Origin: Pisolithus tinctorius
Lineage: Eukaryota > Basidiomycota > Agaricomycetes > Boletales > Pisolithaceae
Direction: 5' to 3'
DNA length: 64,000 nt
Assembly (NCBI GenBank): GCA_024663395.1
Contig: JANFAH010000050.1
Span: 124,001 to 188,000, forward strand
This document shows, piece after piece, positions 1 to 10,374 of the stretch (position 1 is its first letter; every line of letters starts with the position of its first letter). Made by a program: the position numbers and the translations under genes. Below the pieces are notes generated by a model. It searched no databases. It worked only from the letters and a program-made list of their open reading frames with translations, and was not told the origin of the DNA.

Positions 1-178
1 CTCGGCCTCGGACTCGGACTGAGACCCACGCAAGGGAATAGCGCTGTATCCTCAGTCGCTAAGTCCAACCAGTCCACCCATCTGTACCTTCGCCTTTACC
101 CCTGACTCCGATCCTTCGGCCTCGCGCCCGCTTCGGTCTCCGGTCCGGTCTCAACCCGGACAATCCCCGTACTTGACA
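1..178 (+). repeat. Partial 5' LTR of element A
   Basis: Bases 1-178 align without gaps to 7070-7247, the last third of the 3' LTR. They differ only at 129/7198 and 157/7226, each C to T at a CpG. The LTR ends in TGACA. The rest of this LTR, including its promoter, lies before the window. Confidence 0.95.
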
Positions 179-180
179 GT

Positions 181-190
181 ATTTCAGACT
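181..190 (+). other. Primer-binding site, probably self-priming
   Basis: Two bases after the LTR, ATTTCAGACT is the exact reverse complement of AGTCTGAAAT at 7033-7042 in the LTR. That LTR site begins about 35 nt after a TATATAA box, where transcription should start. The arrangement matches Tf1 and related chromoviruses, whose transcript 5' end folds back to prime reverse transcription. I see no clear tRNA 3'-end match. That the match exists is observed; the mechanism is inferred. Confidence 0.7.
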
Positions 191-216
191 CGCCACTTGT
201 GTGGGTCTAGTACATC

Positions 217-1593
217 ATGGCAACCAAGACTCGTTTCCAACCTCCCCGTGGCCGCTCTGCCACTAATCCCGACTCCGCCTCAGCCAGTGGGGCTCGCCAC
301 GAAACAGCTCTAGCTGCGTTGGGCACCACTAGGCGCTCCCCAGATCCCGTTAGTCCCTTCAGGGGCTTTTCAGCCCGCACCTCTAATACCCCCACCCCAC
401 GTCGTCCCACTGCTCCCATCCCCGAGGGTGACCCCGGCGATGATGGGCCGGGCGACGATGATGACAACAATCCAGACAATGATGACCCCGGCAATGGTCC
501 CGGTGATGAGGACCCGGAAGATAATGATCCGGAAGACGATCCGGACTTCCCGGACCCGGACACCGAACCCGCGGTCGCGGTCTTCGACAGTCTCACGAAG
601 GCCATCAAGCTGTTGGCTCGCAATACCCGTACTAGTCCTGAGTCCTCAAGCAGGACCAAGTTACGCGAGCCCGACACCTTTGACGGCACCGACCCAAAGA
701 AACTTCGCGCTTTCTTCATCCAGTGCGAACTCAATTTCCAAGACCGTCCCCGGGCTTTTAGGACCGACCGCGCCAAGGTCATCTTCGCCCAATCATACCT
801 CAAGGGTATGGCTCTTGAGTGGTTCGAGCCGGACTTGCTCGGGCTTGACGACCCCGAGGACCGGCCTCTCTGGATGGACTCCTGGAGGGAGTTCGTCCTA
901 GAGTTGCAAACCACCTTCGGCCCCCATGACCCGGTTGCCGACGCCAAGAGTCAACTCGACCACTTGCACATGAAAGATAGCCAGCGCATCAATAAATACG
1001 TAGTTGACTTCAATCGGCTTGCTTCGCAAGTCCGAGGCTATGGAGATGGTGCGCTGCGCCACCACTTCTATTCCGGACTCCCAGACCGGATTAAGGACGA
1101 AGTTTGTCGAGTTGGCAAACCCCGGACACTTCACGAGCTCCGCCACCTCGCCCAGGAGATAGATGCGCGCTATTGGGAGCGCAAGGAAGAAGTCCAGTGG
1201 GCGAGCAAGCACCAAGGCTCGTCTAACTCTAGTAACAATAAGTCCGGCGGCTCCGGCAACAATAACCAGTCCAAGACCGGTCAAGAGAAGACCAAGACCG
1301 GCAACAACAACAACTTCGGTTCTACCCCTAAGCCAGCTTCATCGAAGCCGGGCAACAATAGTAACAGCAATTCATCTAAGCCCGAGCCTAGCAAACTCGG
1401 CAAAGATGGAAAGCTTACCCCGGAAGAACGCAAGCGTCGCACAGAGGGCAATCTCTGCATGTTCTGCGGAGGCCCTGGTCATTTTGCTGACAAATGCCCT
1501 AAGAAAGCCGGAAAGGCCAAGGCTCGCGCTGCGGCTACCACTGAGGCCGCACCGGCCTCGGGCTCGGGTACTACCCCCGAGACAAAAAAATAG
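217..1593 (+). CDS. gag: Gag polyprotein of element A
   Basis: The 458-residue structural protein should form the virus-like particle and bind the element RNA. It starts at an ATG 39 nt after the LTR. An acidic Pro/Asp-rich stretch (about residues 70-115) is followed by the retrotransposon gag core (about 140-310: FDGTDPKKLRAFF, later DPVADAKSQLDHL), a low-complexity Asn/Ser/Lys-rich linker (about 325-390), and a CCHC zinc knuckle starting at Cys414 (CMFCGGPGHFADKC). The stop directly follows a run of seven A, the proposed frameshift site into pol. No internal stops. The long minus-strand frame at 207-947 is treated as a shadow. Confidence 0.93.
   Translation: MATKTRFQPPRGRSATNPDSASASGARHETALAALGTTRRSPDPVSPFRGFSARTSNTPTPRRPTAPIPEGDPGDDGPGDDDDNNPDNDDPGNGPGDEDPEDNDPEDDPDFPDPDTEPAVAVFDSLTKAIKLLARNTRTSPESSSRTKLREPDTFDGTDPKKLRAFFIQCELNFQDRPRAFRTDRAKVIFAQSYLKGMALEWFEPDLLGLDDPEDRPLWMDSWREFVLELQTTFGPHDPVADAKSQLDHLHMKDSQRINKYVVDFNRLASQVRGYGDGALRHHFYSGLPDRIKDEVCRVGKPRTLHELRHLAQEIDARYWERKEEVQWASKHQGSSNSSNNKSGGSGNNNQSKTGQEKTKTGNNNNFGSTPKPASSKPGNNSNSNSSKPEPSKLGKDGKLTPEERKRRTEGNLCMFCGGPGHFADKCPKKAGKAKARAAATTEAAPASGSGTTPETKK
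1584..1590 (+). promoter_or_regulatory. Candidate -1 ribosomal frameshift heptamer A AAA AAA
   Basis: The last gag codons read ACA AAA AAA TAG. Slipping back one base on this heptamer enters the pol frame at 1590 (ATA GGT AGC), and no stop occurs from there through pol. Pol has no ATG before its protease motif, so it needs frameshifting or an equivalent. I did not model a downstream stem-loop or pseudoknot. Confidence 0.7.
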
Positions 1594-4500
1594 GTAGCGG
1601 CTCCCAGGACTCCGCACAATCTGGGAGCTGCGTTGACTCCGGTTGTGCAAACTTGGAGGCTCGTCTCAACGCGTCTGCTCTTTCCAGCCCGAACTCTTTG
1701 ACCCCGTATGTCACTATAGAAAACCCAGAAATACCTCGGCTTCGTACTTTAGTGGACTCCGGTTCCACCCATTGTTTCATAGATAATCAGTTTTTTAATC
1801 AACACTCGTTTACCCCTTACTCGGTCTCACCAATCCGACTCCGGCTCTTCGATGGAACGTCCACCTTCACCATAACCCAAGCAGTAGATGTCAATATTCG
1901 CTTCGCGTCCGGCGATGTCACCCCGGTAACCCTGTTCTTAGCCCCGTTGGATTCTGAGTGTAAGATAGTCCTCGGACATGACTGGCTCACCCGCTACAAT
2001 CCGTTGATTGATTGGGTATTGAGCAGTCTAACATTCCGGACTCCTGCACAAGGAATGCCAACCCCGTCGACACCCCCTGTAAGCCCGGTCTCCACCGGCC
2101 TTCCTGACCCCAGTCCTAGTGACCAACCCGGCCTCGCGCCATCTGTACCGGTCTCCGACTCCCCGGCTCGCACCCCTCTGAAAGCCCCTCTTGTTTCCCT
2201 CATCAATGCAGCCGCCTTTGTGCGCGCCTGCAAACTCGAAGGGTCTGTCCAATTCCAACTTCAGCTCCGCCCCTCGAACTCAGCTCAAGCCCGGTCGGCC
2301 TCGGCCTCCCCTCCTCCGGCCTTACCCAATGTACCGGAAGAGTACCATGACTTCGCTGATGTATTCAGCAAGGCCAAGGCCTCGGCACTCCCACCACACC
2401 GGGAATATGATCTGAAGATAGAGCTCGAAGAAGGAACAACCCCGCCCCTCGGCACCATCTACTCGCTGTCCCCGGTTGAGCTCCAAGCTCTCCGGACTTT
2501 CATCGATGAAAACCTCACCACCGGATTCATTCGGCCTACTTCATCCCCTTATGCTGCACCGGTCCTCTTTGTCAAAAAGAAGGACGGCTCCCTCCGGCTC
2601 TGCGTAGACTTCCGCGGCCTCAACAAAATCACTAAAAAGGACCGATACCCGCTACCGCTCATCTCCGACCTCTTGGATTCACCAAGCCGAGCCAAGATCT
2701 ATACTAAAATTGATCTTCGGCATGCCTACCATCTCGTCCGGATTGCCCCGGGCGATGAATGGAAGACCGCATTCCGGACTCGGTATGGATCCTACGAGTG
2801 GTTAGTAATGCCCTTCGGCCTCACCAATGCCCCGGCCGCCTTCCAACGCTTCGTGAATACCATCTTCGCGGATATGTTGGATGTCTGTGTGGTTGTCTAC
2901 CTAGATGACATCCTGATCTACTCCGGAGATAAGGAGTCTCACAAGCAGCATGTCCGAGAAGTCCTCCGCCGGCTTCGGCTTCACGGCCTTTATGCGAAGC
3001 CGGAGAAATGCGAGTTCCACTCGGACTCGGTCGAATACCTCGGATTCCACCTTTCCCCTGCCGGCCTCACAATGTCCAAGGAAAAGGTCCAGACCATCTG
3101 CGACTGGCCTGAGCCTCGCAAGGTCAAGGACATCCAATCCTTCCTCGGCTTCGCCAATTTCTACCGCCGCTTTATATTTAACTACTCGGACATCGTCGTA
3201 CCGCTGACTCGGCTTACCCGCAAGGGGGCTCCTTGGAACTTCTCCGAGGAGTGCCGCCGGTCATTTAATAACCTCAAGGCCGCCTTCACCACTGCGCCGG
3301 TCTTAACTCATTTCATCCCCAGGGTTCCTATCACCATCGAGACCGATGCTTCGGACTACGCCATCGCCGGCATCCTCTCTATCACCTGCGGCGACGGCCA
3401 GATCCATCCAGTCGCTTTCTACTCCCGGACTCTGACGGCCCCGGAATTGAATTATGATACCCACGATAAGGAACTGCTTGCAATCTTTGAAGCATTCCGG
3501 ACCTGGCGCCATTACCTTGAGGGCTCGGCCTCACCGGTCGACGTTGTTACTGACCACAAGAATCTCGAGTACTTCTCTACTTCCAAAGTACTCACCCGCC
3601 GCCAAGCTCGCTGGTCCGAATTCCTGTCTCAGTTCAACATGATCATCAGGTTCAGGCCCGGTAAGCTCGGGGCTAAGCCCGACGCCCTAACTAGACGATG
3701 GGACGTCTACCCCAAAGAGGGGGATAGCGGCTATGCCCGAGTGAACCCGCAAAACCTGAGACCGGTTTTCACCCAAGAGCAACTAGCGGTCTCCCTCCGT
3801 GCAACCTACCTCGAATACCCGGTCTTACGAGCAGTCGCACTGATGGATATAGAGAAACTTCATGGTGATATCCTGACCGCACTGCCGGACGACCCGGTCT
3901 CACAAATCCGTCTCTCCGACATGTCTGATCCCTGGTGGTCAGTAGATGACACCGGCTTCCTTCGGCTTGATGGAAGGATCTACGTGCCGGACTCAAACGA
4001 CCTTCGCCTTAGGGTCTTGCGCCTCAAGCATGACCACCCCCTATCCGGCCACTTCGGCCAAAACCGCACACTGGAACTTATACAGCGTGAATACACCTGG
4101 CCCGGCCTCAGGACATTTGTCAAAGATTATGTCTGGTCTTGCACGGCCTGTGCTCGGGCTAAGGTTCCCCGCCATCGGCCTTACGGCCTCCTCAAGCAGC
4201 TTCCGGTGCCGGAGAAACCGTGGAATTCCATCTCTATGGATTTCATTGAGCAGCTCCCGGCCTCAACCGGCTTCACGGCCATCCTCGTTGTAGTTGACCG
4301 GCTTTCCAAGCAGGCCATATTCATCCCCACCCACGATACCATAACAGCCCCAGAACTCGCCAAACTATTCCTACTCCATGTCTTCTCAAAGCACGGAGTG
4401 CCGGCCCATGTAACCTCAGACCGAGGCTCGGAGTTCGTCTCTCATTTCTTCCGGTCGCTCGGTAAGGCTTTAGACATGCGCTTACACTTCACCCCGGGCT

Positions 4501-5309
4501 ACCACCCCGAAGGTGATGGCCAGACTGAAAGGACCAACCAGACCCTAGCACAATACCTCCAAGTATACTGCAACTACCAGCAGGATAACTGGGCCGAACT
4601 ACTACCTTTGGCCGAGTTCGCGTACAACAATGCCCCTAGCGCTACTACCGGTGTTTCACCCTTCTTCGCTAATAAGGGCTACCACCCCAACATCTCGGTG
4701 TACCCGGAGCGCGATCTCACTTCCGCTCGGGCTCGTGACTATGCAGTTGACCTAGACTCACTGCACCAATACCTACGTGAGGAGATGACCCTCGCACAAC
4801 AGTGCTACCAAGGCCCGGCCAATGCCAAACGCATGCCGGCTCCGGACTTCAAGGTCGGCGACCAGGTATATGTCAAAGCCAAGTACTTCCGGTCTACCCG
4901 GCCTTCCAAGAAGCTCTCGGAGAAAAACCTTGGGCCGTATCCGGTCATAGCTCAGGCCGGTACCCACTTGTTCACACTGCGCCTGCCGGACTCAATGCGC
5001 GCAGTCCACCCGGTCTTCCACATCTCCCAACTCGAGCCGGCCGTCCCTAATACCATCCCGAACCGGACTCAGCCACCACCCCCACCAGTCGAGGTCGACG
5101 GTGAACTAGAGTTCGAGGTAGCGGAAATCCTCGACTCTAAGGTCGACCGGCATCGCCGGTGTTGGCTTCAATACTTAGTCCGGTGGACCGGCTACGAAGG
5201 GACAGATGAAGAAACTACTTGGGTACTCGCCACTGAACTAGACAACGCCTCTGAACTCGTACAAGAGTTTCATTCCCGCTACCCTAATAAACCCGGCCCC
5301 TTCCAGTGA
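1590..5309 (+). CDS. pol: Pol polyprotein of element A (PR-RT-RH-IN-chromodomain)
   Basis: One open frame encodes all enzymes. Numbering from the TTG at 1653: aspartic protease VDSGS with Asp35; reverse transcriptase with the YLDD box near 416-419; RNase H with ETDASDYA near 563; integrase with an HHCC zinc domain (HDHPLSGH...CTACA, about 792-832) and DDE catalytic residues near Asp862 (MDFIEQ), Asp922 (TSDRGS) and Glu957 (DGQTER); and a C-terminal chromodomain near 1150-1205 (EVAEILDSKVDR, YLVRWTGYE) that would direct integration to marked chromatin. No ATG precedes the protease, and the frame opens directly from the gag frameshift site, so it is probably made as a Gag-Pol fusion. All catalytic motifs are intact. 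Confidence 0.95.
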   Translation: MGSGSQDSAQSGSCVDSGCANLEARLNASALSSPNSLTPYVTIENPEIPRLRTLVDSGSTHCFIDNQFFNQHSFTPYSVSPIRLRLFDGTSTFTITQAVDVNIRFASGDVTPVTLFLAPLDSECKIVLGHDWLTRYNPLIDWVLSSLTFRTPAQGMPTPSTPPVSPVSTGLPDPSPSDQPGLAPSVPVSDSPARTPLKAPLVSLINAAAFVRACKLEGSVQFQLQLRPSNSAQARSASASPPPALPNVPEEYHDFADVFSKAKASALPPHREYDLKIELEEGTTPPLGTIYSLSPVELQALRTFIDENLTTGFIRPTSSPYAAPVLFVKKKDGSLRLCVDFRGLNKITKKDRYPLPLISDLLDSPSRAKIYTKIDLRHAYHLVRIAPGDEWKTAFRTRYGSYEWLVMPFGLTNAPAAFQRFVNTIFADMLDVCVVVYLDDILIYSGDKESHKQHVREVLRRLRLHGLYAKPEKCEFHSDSVEYLGFHLSPAGLTMSKEKVQTICDWPEPRKVKDIQSFLGFANFYRRFIFNYSDIVVPLTRLTRKGAPWNFSEECRRSFNNLKAAFTTAPVLTHFIPRVPITIETDASDYAIAGILSITCGDGQIHPVAFYSRTLTAPELNYDTHDKELLAIFEAFRTWRHYLEGSASPVDVVTDHKNLEYFSTSKVLTRRQARWSEFLSQFNMIIRFRPGKLGAKPDALTRRWDVYPKEGDSGYARVNPQNLRPVFTQEQLAVSLRATYLEYPVLRAVALMDIEKLHGDILTALPDDPVSQIRLSDMSDPWWSVDDTGFLRLDGRIYVPDSNDLRLRVLRLKHDHPLSGHFGQNRTLELIQREYTWPGLRTFVKDYVWSCTACARAKVPRHRPYGLLKQLPVPEKPWNSISMDFIEQLPASTGFTAILVVVDRLSKQAIFIPTHDTITAPELAKLFLLHVFSKHGVPAHVTSDRGSEFVSHFFRSLGKALDMRLHFTPGYHPEGDGQTERTNQTLAQYLQVYCNYQQDNWAELLPLAEFAYNNAPSATTGVSPFFANKGYHPNISVYPERDLTSARARDYAVDLDSLHQYLREEMTLAQQCYQGPANAKRMPAPDFKVGDQVYVKAKYFRSTRPSKKLSEKNLGPYPVIAQAGTHLFTLRLPDSMRAVHPVFHISQLEPAVPNTIPNRTQPPPPPVEVDGELEFEVAEILDSKVDRHRRCWLQYLVRWTGYEGTDEETTWVLATELDNASELVQEFHSRYPNKPGPFQ

Positions 5310-5507
5310 AGGTCCGGCTTCGACCGGCCTCGCTGTTCTGTTTCCGTCTCTGTTTTTCTATCGGTATCTAGTGTTCCTTTGATCCTTTACTTACTTTGTT
5401 TTCTTTTTCTTGCTTGTTCTCACTTACTATACAAGACCGGAACCGGACACCGGACGCCAGACACATGACATTCGCGGAGGAAACAACAAAAACACTACGC
5501 TACGAGC

Positions 5508-6582
5508 CTACTCGGCCTCGGCCATACTCTCATCCTCCCCCTCGGACTCCTCTTCATCCTCGCCGTGGGCCTGTAACCACTCTGCTTCTTCGCGCATCTC
5601 CTCGGAGTCGAGCTCAGACGAGCCTGAGTCCGAGGGAGAGACCGCCATACCGAAGCCGTACGACTCATCGAGCATGGCCTCGAGTGCGTCGGCGATCCGG
5701 CCTGAGTTTTCGATCGCGGTCTCGTGAAGTTCGAAGAGGCTGGCCAGGTTGTTGGCAATCAGCCCCGCGGCCTCGATCAGTCGCTCGAGCTTGTTTTCCA
5801 AACCCGAGTACCTTTCAGCACCGGCCTCCCTCAGCCTGCTCCCTCCGGCTTCGGGCTCGTCGACCTCCAGCACCTCGATCGGTTTCGACTTCGCCCGCTT
5901 CTTTTGGCTCGGCCCGGGCTCTGGCGTCTCTTCATCGGCCTTCCGTTTCTTCCCTTTGTCGGCCTTGGCCTTAGGACCGGCCTCGGCGTCCTTCCCGTCT
6001 CCAGGCCACCGGCACTTGCCCTTCGACTGGTTGCACCGGATGCAGGCGACTCGTTTCTTGTTGCCGTCTACGAGGAACTCGCAGATGGCCTGCGCCCAGG
6101 TACAACGGGTACAGCTAGAGGATGTTAGACGAAGAAAGCGCGGGTGTTAAGAAAAATACTCACCCAGGGTCCATTACCACCCTCTTAACTTCGCCCCCGG
6201 CCTCACCACTAGTACCGGCCTCATCACCTTTACCGGCCCTGGCCTTACGCTTACGCTCGGCCTCCCGTTTCTCCTCTTCTTCGCGTGCTTTCTTCTCCTC
6301 GGCCTCCCTCTCTGCTCTCTTGGCCTCAGCCCTCTCCCGCGCTGCCCTCTCGGCTTCGGCCTGCTCCCTCGCCGCCCTTTCGGCCTCAAGCCGCGCCTGC
6401 TCTTTGCGCTGGGCTTGTTCAGCCACCTTTCTCCTCTTCCTCTCCTTGGCCTTTGCCCTCATTGTCTCCTCCTTGTCGTCGGTGTCGTACCGGATGGCAT
6501 CGTCCGATACCTGGGTCCAGTCGACGACGGCCGGGCCTTCTTCGTTGTTGCCAGTCGTGCTGATCGGCCTCGATTCGGACAT
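5508..6582 (-). CDS. Antisense spliced gene in element A, coiled coil plus Zn2Cys6-type cluster
   Basis: A minus-strand gene lies between pol and the 3' LTR. It starts at the ATG 6580-6582 (MSESRPISTTGNN). A 49-nt intron runs 6163-6115 (GTGAGT donor, CTAAC branch-like site, CTCTAG acceptor), and splicing keeps the frame, giving about 341 residues. Order: short conserved head with VVDWTQVSDDAIRY; a Lys/Glu/Arg/Ala-rich coiled coil (about 45-125); then, just after the splice, C-x2-C-x6-C-x12-C-x2-C-x6-C (CTRCTWAQAIC ... CIRCNQSKGKC), which fits the fungal Zn2Cys6 spacing; a basic stretch with KRKADEE; and an acidic tail. I have no confident function. DNA binding is inferred from cysteine spacing alone. 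Decayed relatives at 15250-15930 and 23625-24671 support a real, conserved gene. Confidence 0.8.
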
Positions 6583-6707
6583 GATGAATAGGATGAGAAA
6601 GAAAGACGCAAAGGGCTTAGCGAGCCACAAGTATCAATTTTTCGAACTCAGCCAACTTTCGGACTCAGCCTACCACTCTCGCAGGGGTCTCATGGGTTCG
6701 ACCCCTA

Positions 6708-6719
6708 AGAGGGGGATAC
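6708..6719 (+). other. Polypurine tract of element A
   Basis: The purine run AAGAGGGGGA directly precedes the TG of the 3' LTR, as expected for the plus-strand primer. The same tract, reversed, flanks the related LTR at 15027. Confidence 0.85.
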
Positions 6720-7247
6720 TGTCATAGTCATGCCTCGACCCCGGCCGGACTCGGCCTCGCACTCACTCAGTCCGGCCTCGGCCTCGCCTGTCCCGCATCT
6801 CCAGTTGGTCTAGCGCGATAGACACTGCTTTGCAGTGTCTGTCATTTTGGTTAAGTCCTGTCCCCGGTCCTGTCCCCGGTCCACCTGTCCCGGTCTCCGA
6901 TACCTTAGTCATACGATAGTAATCCTTGTCTTACCAATTGTCTTAGCAATCCTTGCGAGACCGGCATTACCGGTCTCCGTACTATAGTTGTTTCTAGTAT
7001 ATAAGCTTGTAGATACTCGGCCTGTACTCCTTAGTCTGAAATCAACTAAGTTACTCCTGATAACCCCGTCTCGGCCTCGGACTCGGACTGAGACCCACGC
7101 AAGGGAATAGCGCTGTATCCTCAGTCGCTAAGTCCAACCAGTCCACCCATCTGTACCTTCGCCTTTACCCCTGACTCCGATCCTTCGGCCTCGCGCCTGC
7201 TTCGGTCTCCGGTCCGGTCTCAACCTGGACAATCCCCGTACTTGACA
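6720..7247 (+). repeat. 3' LTR of element A, 528 bp
   Basis: The LTR has 5-bp inverted ends TGTCA/TGACA, is preceded by a polypurine tract, and its last 178 bp match the window start. Diverged copies of this LTR occur at 14446-15027 and in the nest at 25731-35068. Confidence 0.95.
6998..7042 (+). promoter_or_regulatory. LTR promoter: TATA box and probable transcription start
   Basis: TATATAA at 6998-7004 is followed 35 nt later by AGTCTGAAAT (7033-7042), which is complementary to the primer site at 181-190. If the transcript starts at 7033 its first ten bases would form the primer. The start is inferred, not mapped. Confidence 0.6.
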
Positions 7248-10200
7248 GAAGGTGGGTTTCTGTAATCAGGGATGGAAGTGGTTTTGGTTCATATCTGTAC
7301 ATGAGGTAGAGTGGAGACTGCTGGGTGACGGAATGGGGACAGTGATTATGTGCAAATTCTGCCATTGGAAGACTGTCCACCCACAAAGTGGGGTCATTTT
7401 GACAGAAGACGTGGAGATAGGTCTCTACCTCTTGGTTTACATGTTCGGTTTCTCCATCAGTTTGGGGGTGGTATGCCATGGACAAGGCAAGGGAGTACCC
7501 TAGAAGGGAAGCGAGTTCTTTTGTGAATGTAGAGGCAAACTGAGGGCCTCGATCTGATATAATTTTGTCATACAACCTGAAGCGGGAGTAGACCTTCTTG
7601 AAAAAGAGTGCTGCGATGTCAGCAGCGGAGGTGACCTTTTTGGTTGGCATTAAGATTACCCCCTTTGTAAGCCCATGGTTTACCATGACCAAGAGGGAAT
7701 CACAGCCCCTGGAAACAGGCAAGTCAGTAACCAGATCACAGGAGATCTGTTGGAAGGGTTGGGTTGCGATGGAGGGAATGGGTGTAAGGGGAGGTGTCAT
7801 CAGGTGGGTGTTAACCTTGTTCTGCTGGCATGTAGCACAGCCTTCAACATATTTGCAGATGAAGGATGCAAGTCCAGGCCACCAGAATTCAGAAGAGATG
7901 AGTTGACAGGTTTTCAGAACACCAGGTGTCCTGCAGAGGGGTGGTCATGGTGGTTGGACATGACTGTTTGTCGGAGGTTGGGATCATCAGGGATGTAGAC
8001 CCAGTCTTTATAAAGTAACACTCCACAGTCAAATTTCCAGTCTGAAAGGTGGGATTTGAATGGGAGGGGCATATCAACATTCTCTATGGCACGAAGTGCC
8101 ATTTGAACAACAGGGTCTTTCATGGAGGAGGACGCAACCTTTTGGGTGAGGTTGGTGTCGATGAGGTTGATGAACATCGTCTGTGGGAGGAGGGTAACAC
8201 CTCTGTTGTCATCATCATCATCAGGGATGTGGTCAGGTCGACAGGAGAGTGCATCCGGTGCAGCCAGGTCCCTTCCTGGGATGTGCTCCAACTGCAAGTC
8301 AAAATCAGCGAGGTTGAGAAGCCAGCAAGCCTGGCGATGATTTAGGTTCTGTGGCACTTTAAAGTACATCAAATTTTTATGGTCAGTGAAGACCTTGACC
8401 AGGAATGGGGATCCATGGAGATAGTGCCACCAGGACTTCAGTCCTCAAATAACCCCCAACAGTTCTCTGTCATAGATATCATAGTTTCGTTCAGTGGGGT
8501 TAAACGATTGAGAGATAAAGGCACAGGGTTGCCACTGGCCATTGGAATCTTCCTGAAGGAGAACGCCTCCAGTTGCATACTTGGACGCGTTGGTTGTTAT
8601 TGTGAATGGTCAGGACATATTGGGCATTTGAAGTGTTGGTTGTGCCATGAAGATCCTCTTTAGGAGTTCAAAGGCAGACTGGCATTTTCTAGACCACTCC
8701 CAAGCGACCATTTTCTTGGTAAGGTCAATGAGTGGTCAGGCAATATCTGAATAGTAGGGGATAAATCTCCTATAAAAGTTTGTGAATCCTAAGAAGGATC
8801 ATACATCCTTGACCTTTTTTGGGATGGGCCATTCAGCAATGCCTTGGACCTTGATGGGGTCCATAGTGACAGTGTTTTCTTTTATGATCATACCAAGGTA
8901 TTCCACCTCAGTTAGATCAAAATGGCATTTTTCTAGTTTCAGAGGGAGTGAGAGTTCTCTCATTTGTTTGAGGACACGACAGGTTCTTTGTTTGTGTTCT
9001 TTGGGGTCAGTAGAGAAGATGAGTAGGTCATCCATGTAGACAACCAACCATCCTTTGGCAATCATGTCTCTGAAAGAGTCATTCATAAATTGTTAAAAGG
9101 TGGTGGGGGAGTTGCACAACCCGAAGAACATGACAGTGGGTTCAAAGAGTCCTTTGTGCATGATGAACATGGCTTTCCACTGGTCTCCTTCTTTTATTCG
9201 GACATTATTATAGCCCAATCTTACATCCATCTTTGTAAAGATAGAGGCTCCTTTGAGTTTATCAATGAGATCTGAAATCAGGGGAAGGGGGTATGCATCC
9301 TTCACCATATTTCTGTTCAGATATCGGTAGTCCTGACAGGGACAAAGGGAGTCATCTTTCTTTCCTACAAAGAAGAAAGGGGCAGCTTGGGGAGACTTTG
9401 AGGGGTGGATTTTTCCCTCTCAAAGGTTTTCTTCGATGAACCTTTCCACAGACCCTTGTTCAGAGGGAGAGAGTGGGTATGCTTTAGCCACCTTGGGAAT
9501 GAAATCTTCAACAAGGTTTATGGCATGGTCATATGGTCATGATAGGGGTAGAACCCCATCAGAGGGTTTCTCAAAAACTGAAGCAAAGTCTTTATAGTCC
9601 TCAGGGAGGACAGCCTTCAGTTTCTTTTTGTGCTCTTCCTGGGCCAACTCAGTGGCCATGGTGATCTTTCGAAGCAGGCTATTATTGGGGTCGACCTTCC
9701 TGGCTTCTTCAACAAGTTTTCCAACCGACATCACAAAGTGTGCATGGATGGTTTTGTCTTCTGGTTCTTTGTAATCCATGAACTTGTTTATCCCATTCTT
9801 TTTGGCAGGGGAGACAAGGTTCATGGTGGGTTCTTCTATGGCAACCAAAGAGATGTTGCATTTTAGTTCCTTGGACCTGTCAGTCTTTTCATCAATGGAC
9901 AACATGCCCATTCTCCAATCGATGATGGGGTTGTTTTCCTGCAGCCATGGGAGGCCAAGGATGACGTTTTCTGTCCCACAGTTGATGACATGGAAGAAGG
10001 ACTGATGAACAAGTCCTTTAACCTTGAAGTAAAGGGTAGCAGAGAACAAGATTCTTCCTTTGGAATTCTGGGTTCCATCGGCATTCTTAGTGAGAATAGG
10101 TTCGGTGAGGCATTGAGTGGGAATTCGATGCTTTCACACAAAACCCCAATCAATGCAGGATATCTCTGCTCCAGAGTCAACTAGAGCAGTGGTGTTGACG

Positions 10201-10350
10201 ACTTTTGAGGTTGTTTCTGATGCATAAAGGGAAACGGGGATCTGCATAGTATGTTCTGGTGTGGAAGATACAAGTACAGGAGCAACAGAAACAAGACTGT
10301 CCTTAGTTTGGGGAACTTCTGGTGTCAACTCAGAGTTCCCTTTCAAAAAT
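7248..10350 (-). pseudogene. Pol remnant of element B: PR, RT, RNase H, partial integrase
   Basis: From high to low coordinates: aspartic protease with LVDSGAEISCID (about 10150-10200); linker including a conserved GLPWLQENNPIIDW segment (9537-10049); RT with [14 protein letters not shown] (9093-9308) and an intact YMDDLLIFS box (8799-9086); RNase H region (about 8370-8790) with several stops; RNase H end and HHCC-like segment (7914-8372, RPDHIPDDDDDN); integrase core with ISDRGPQF and YHPQTDGETEH (7250-7800). Stops and frameshifts separate the pieces, many explained by CpG to TpG/CpA change. Element A ends the coding sequence soon after the integrase Glu motif. Confidence 0.9.
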
Positions 10351-10374
10351 CCTTTCCAAGAGCCCTAGCAATGT

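Larger units (their letters stand above)
1..7247 (+). mobile_element. Ty3/gypsy chromovirus, element A, young copy
   Basis: This is an LTR retrotransposon read 5' to 3' on the plus strand: partial 5' LTR, primer site, gag, pol (protease, reverse transcriptase, RNase H, integrase, chromodomain), an antisense spliced gene, polypurine tract and full 3' LTR. The C-terminal chromodomain puts it in the chromovirus branch. The 178 bp that can be compared between the LTRs differ at only two sites, both CG in the 5' LTR and TG in the 3' LTR, so insertion is recent relative to its surroundings. The right end joins the integrase of an older minus-strand element. The 5-bp target duplication cannot be tested because the left end is off the window. 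The gag and pol frames are open, so the copy may be functional. Confidence 0.95.

Noticed and set aside
207..947. Long minus-strand open frame (246 codons) opposite gag
   Set aside because: It is a shadow of the GC-rich gag codons, with Ser/Gly-rich low complexity and no ATG-plus-domain logic; the plus frame has the gag core and zinc knuckle.
6680..6712. tRNA T-arm-like GGGTTCGACCCC
   Set aside because: No acceptor, D or anticodon arm can be placed around it. It is part of the conserved sequence before the polypurine tract in the element A family.
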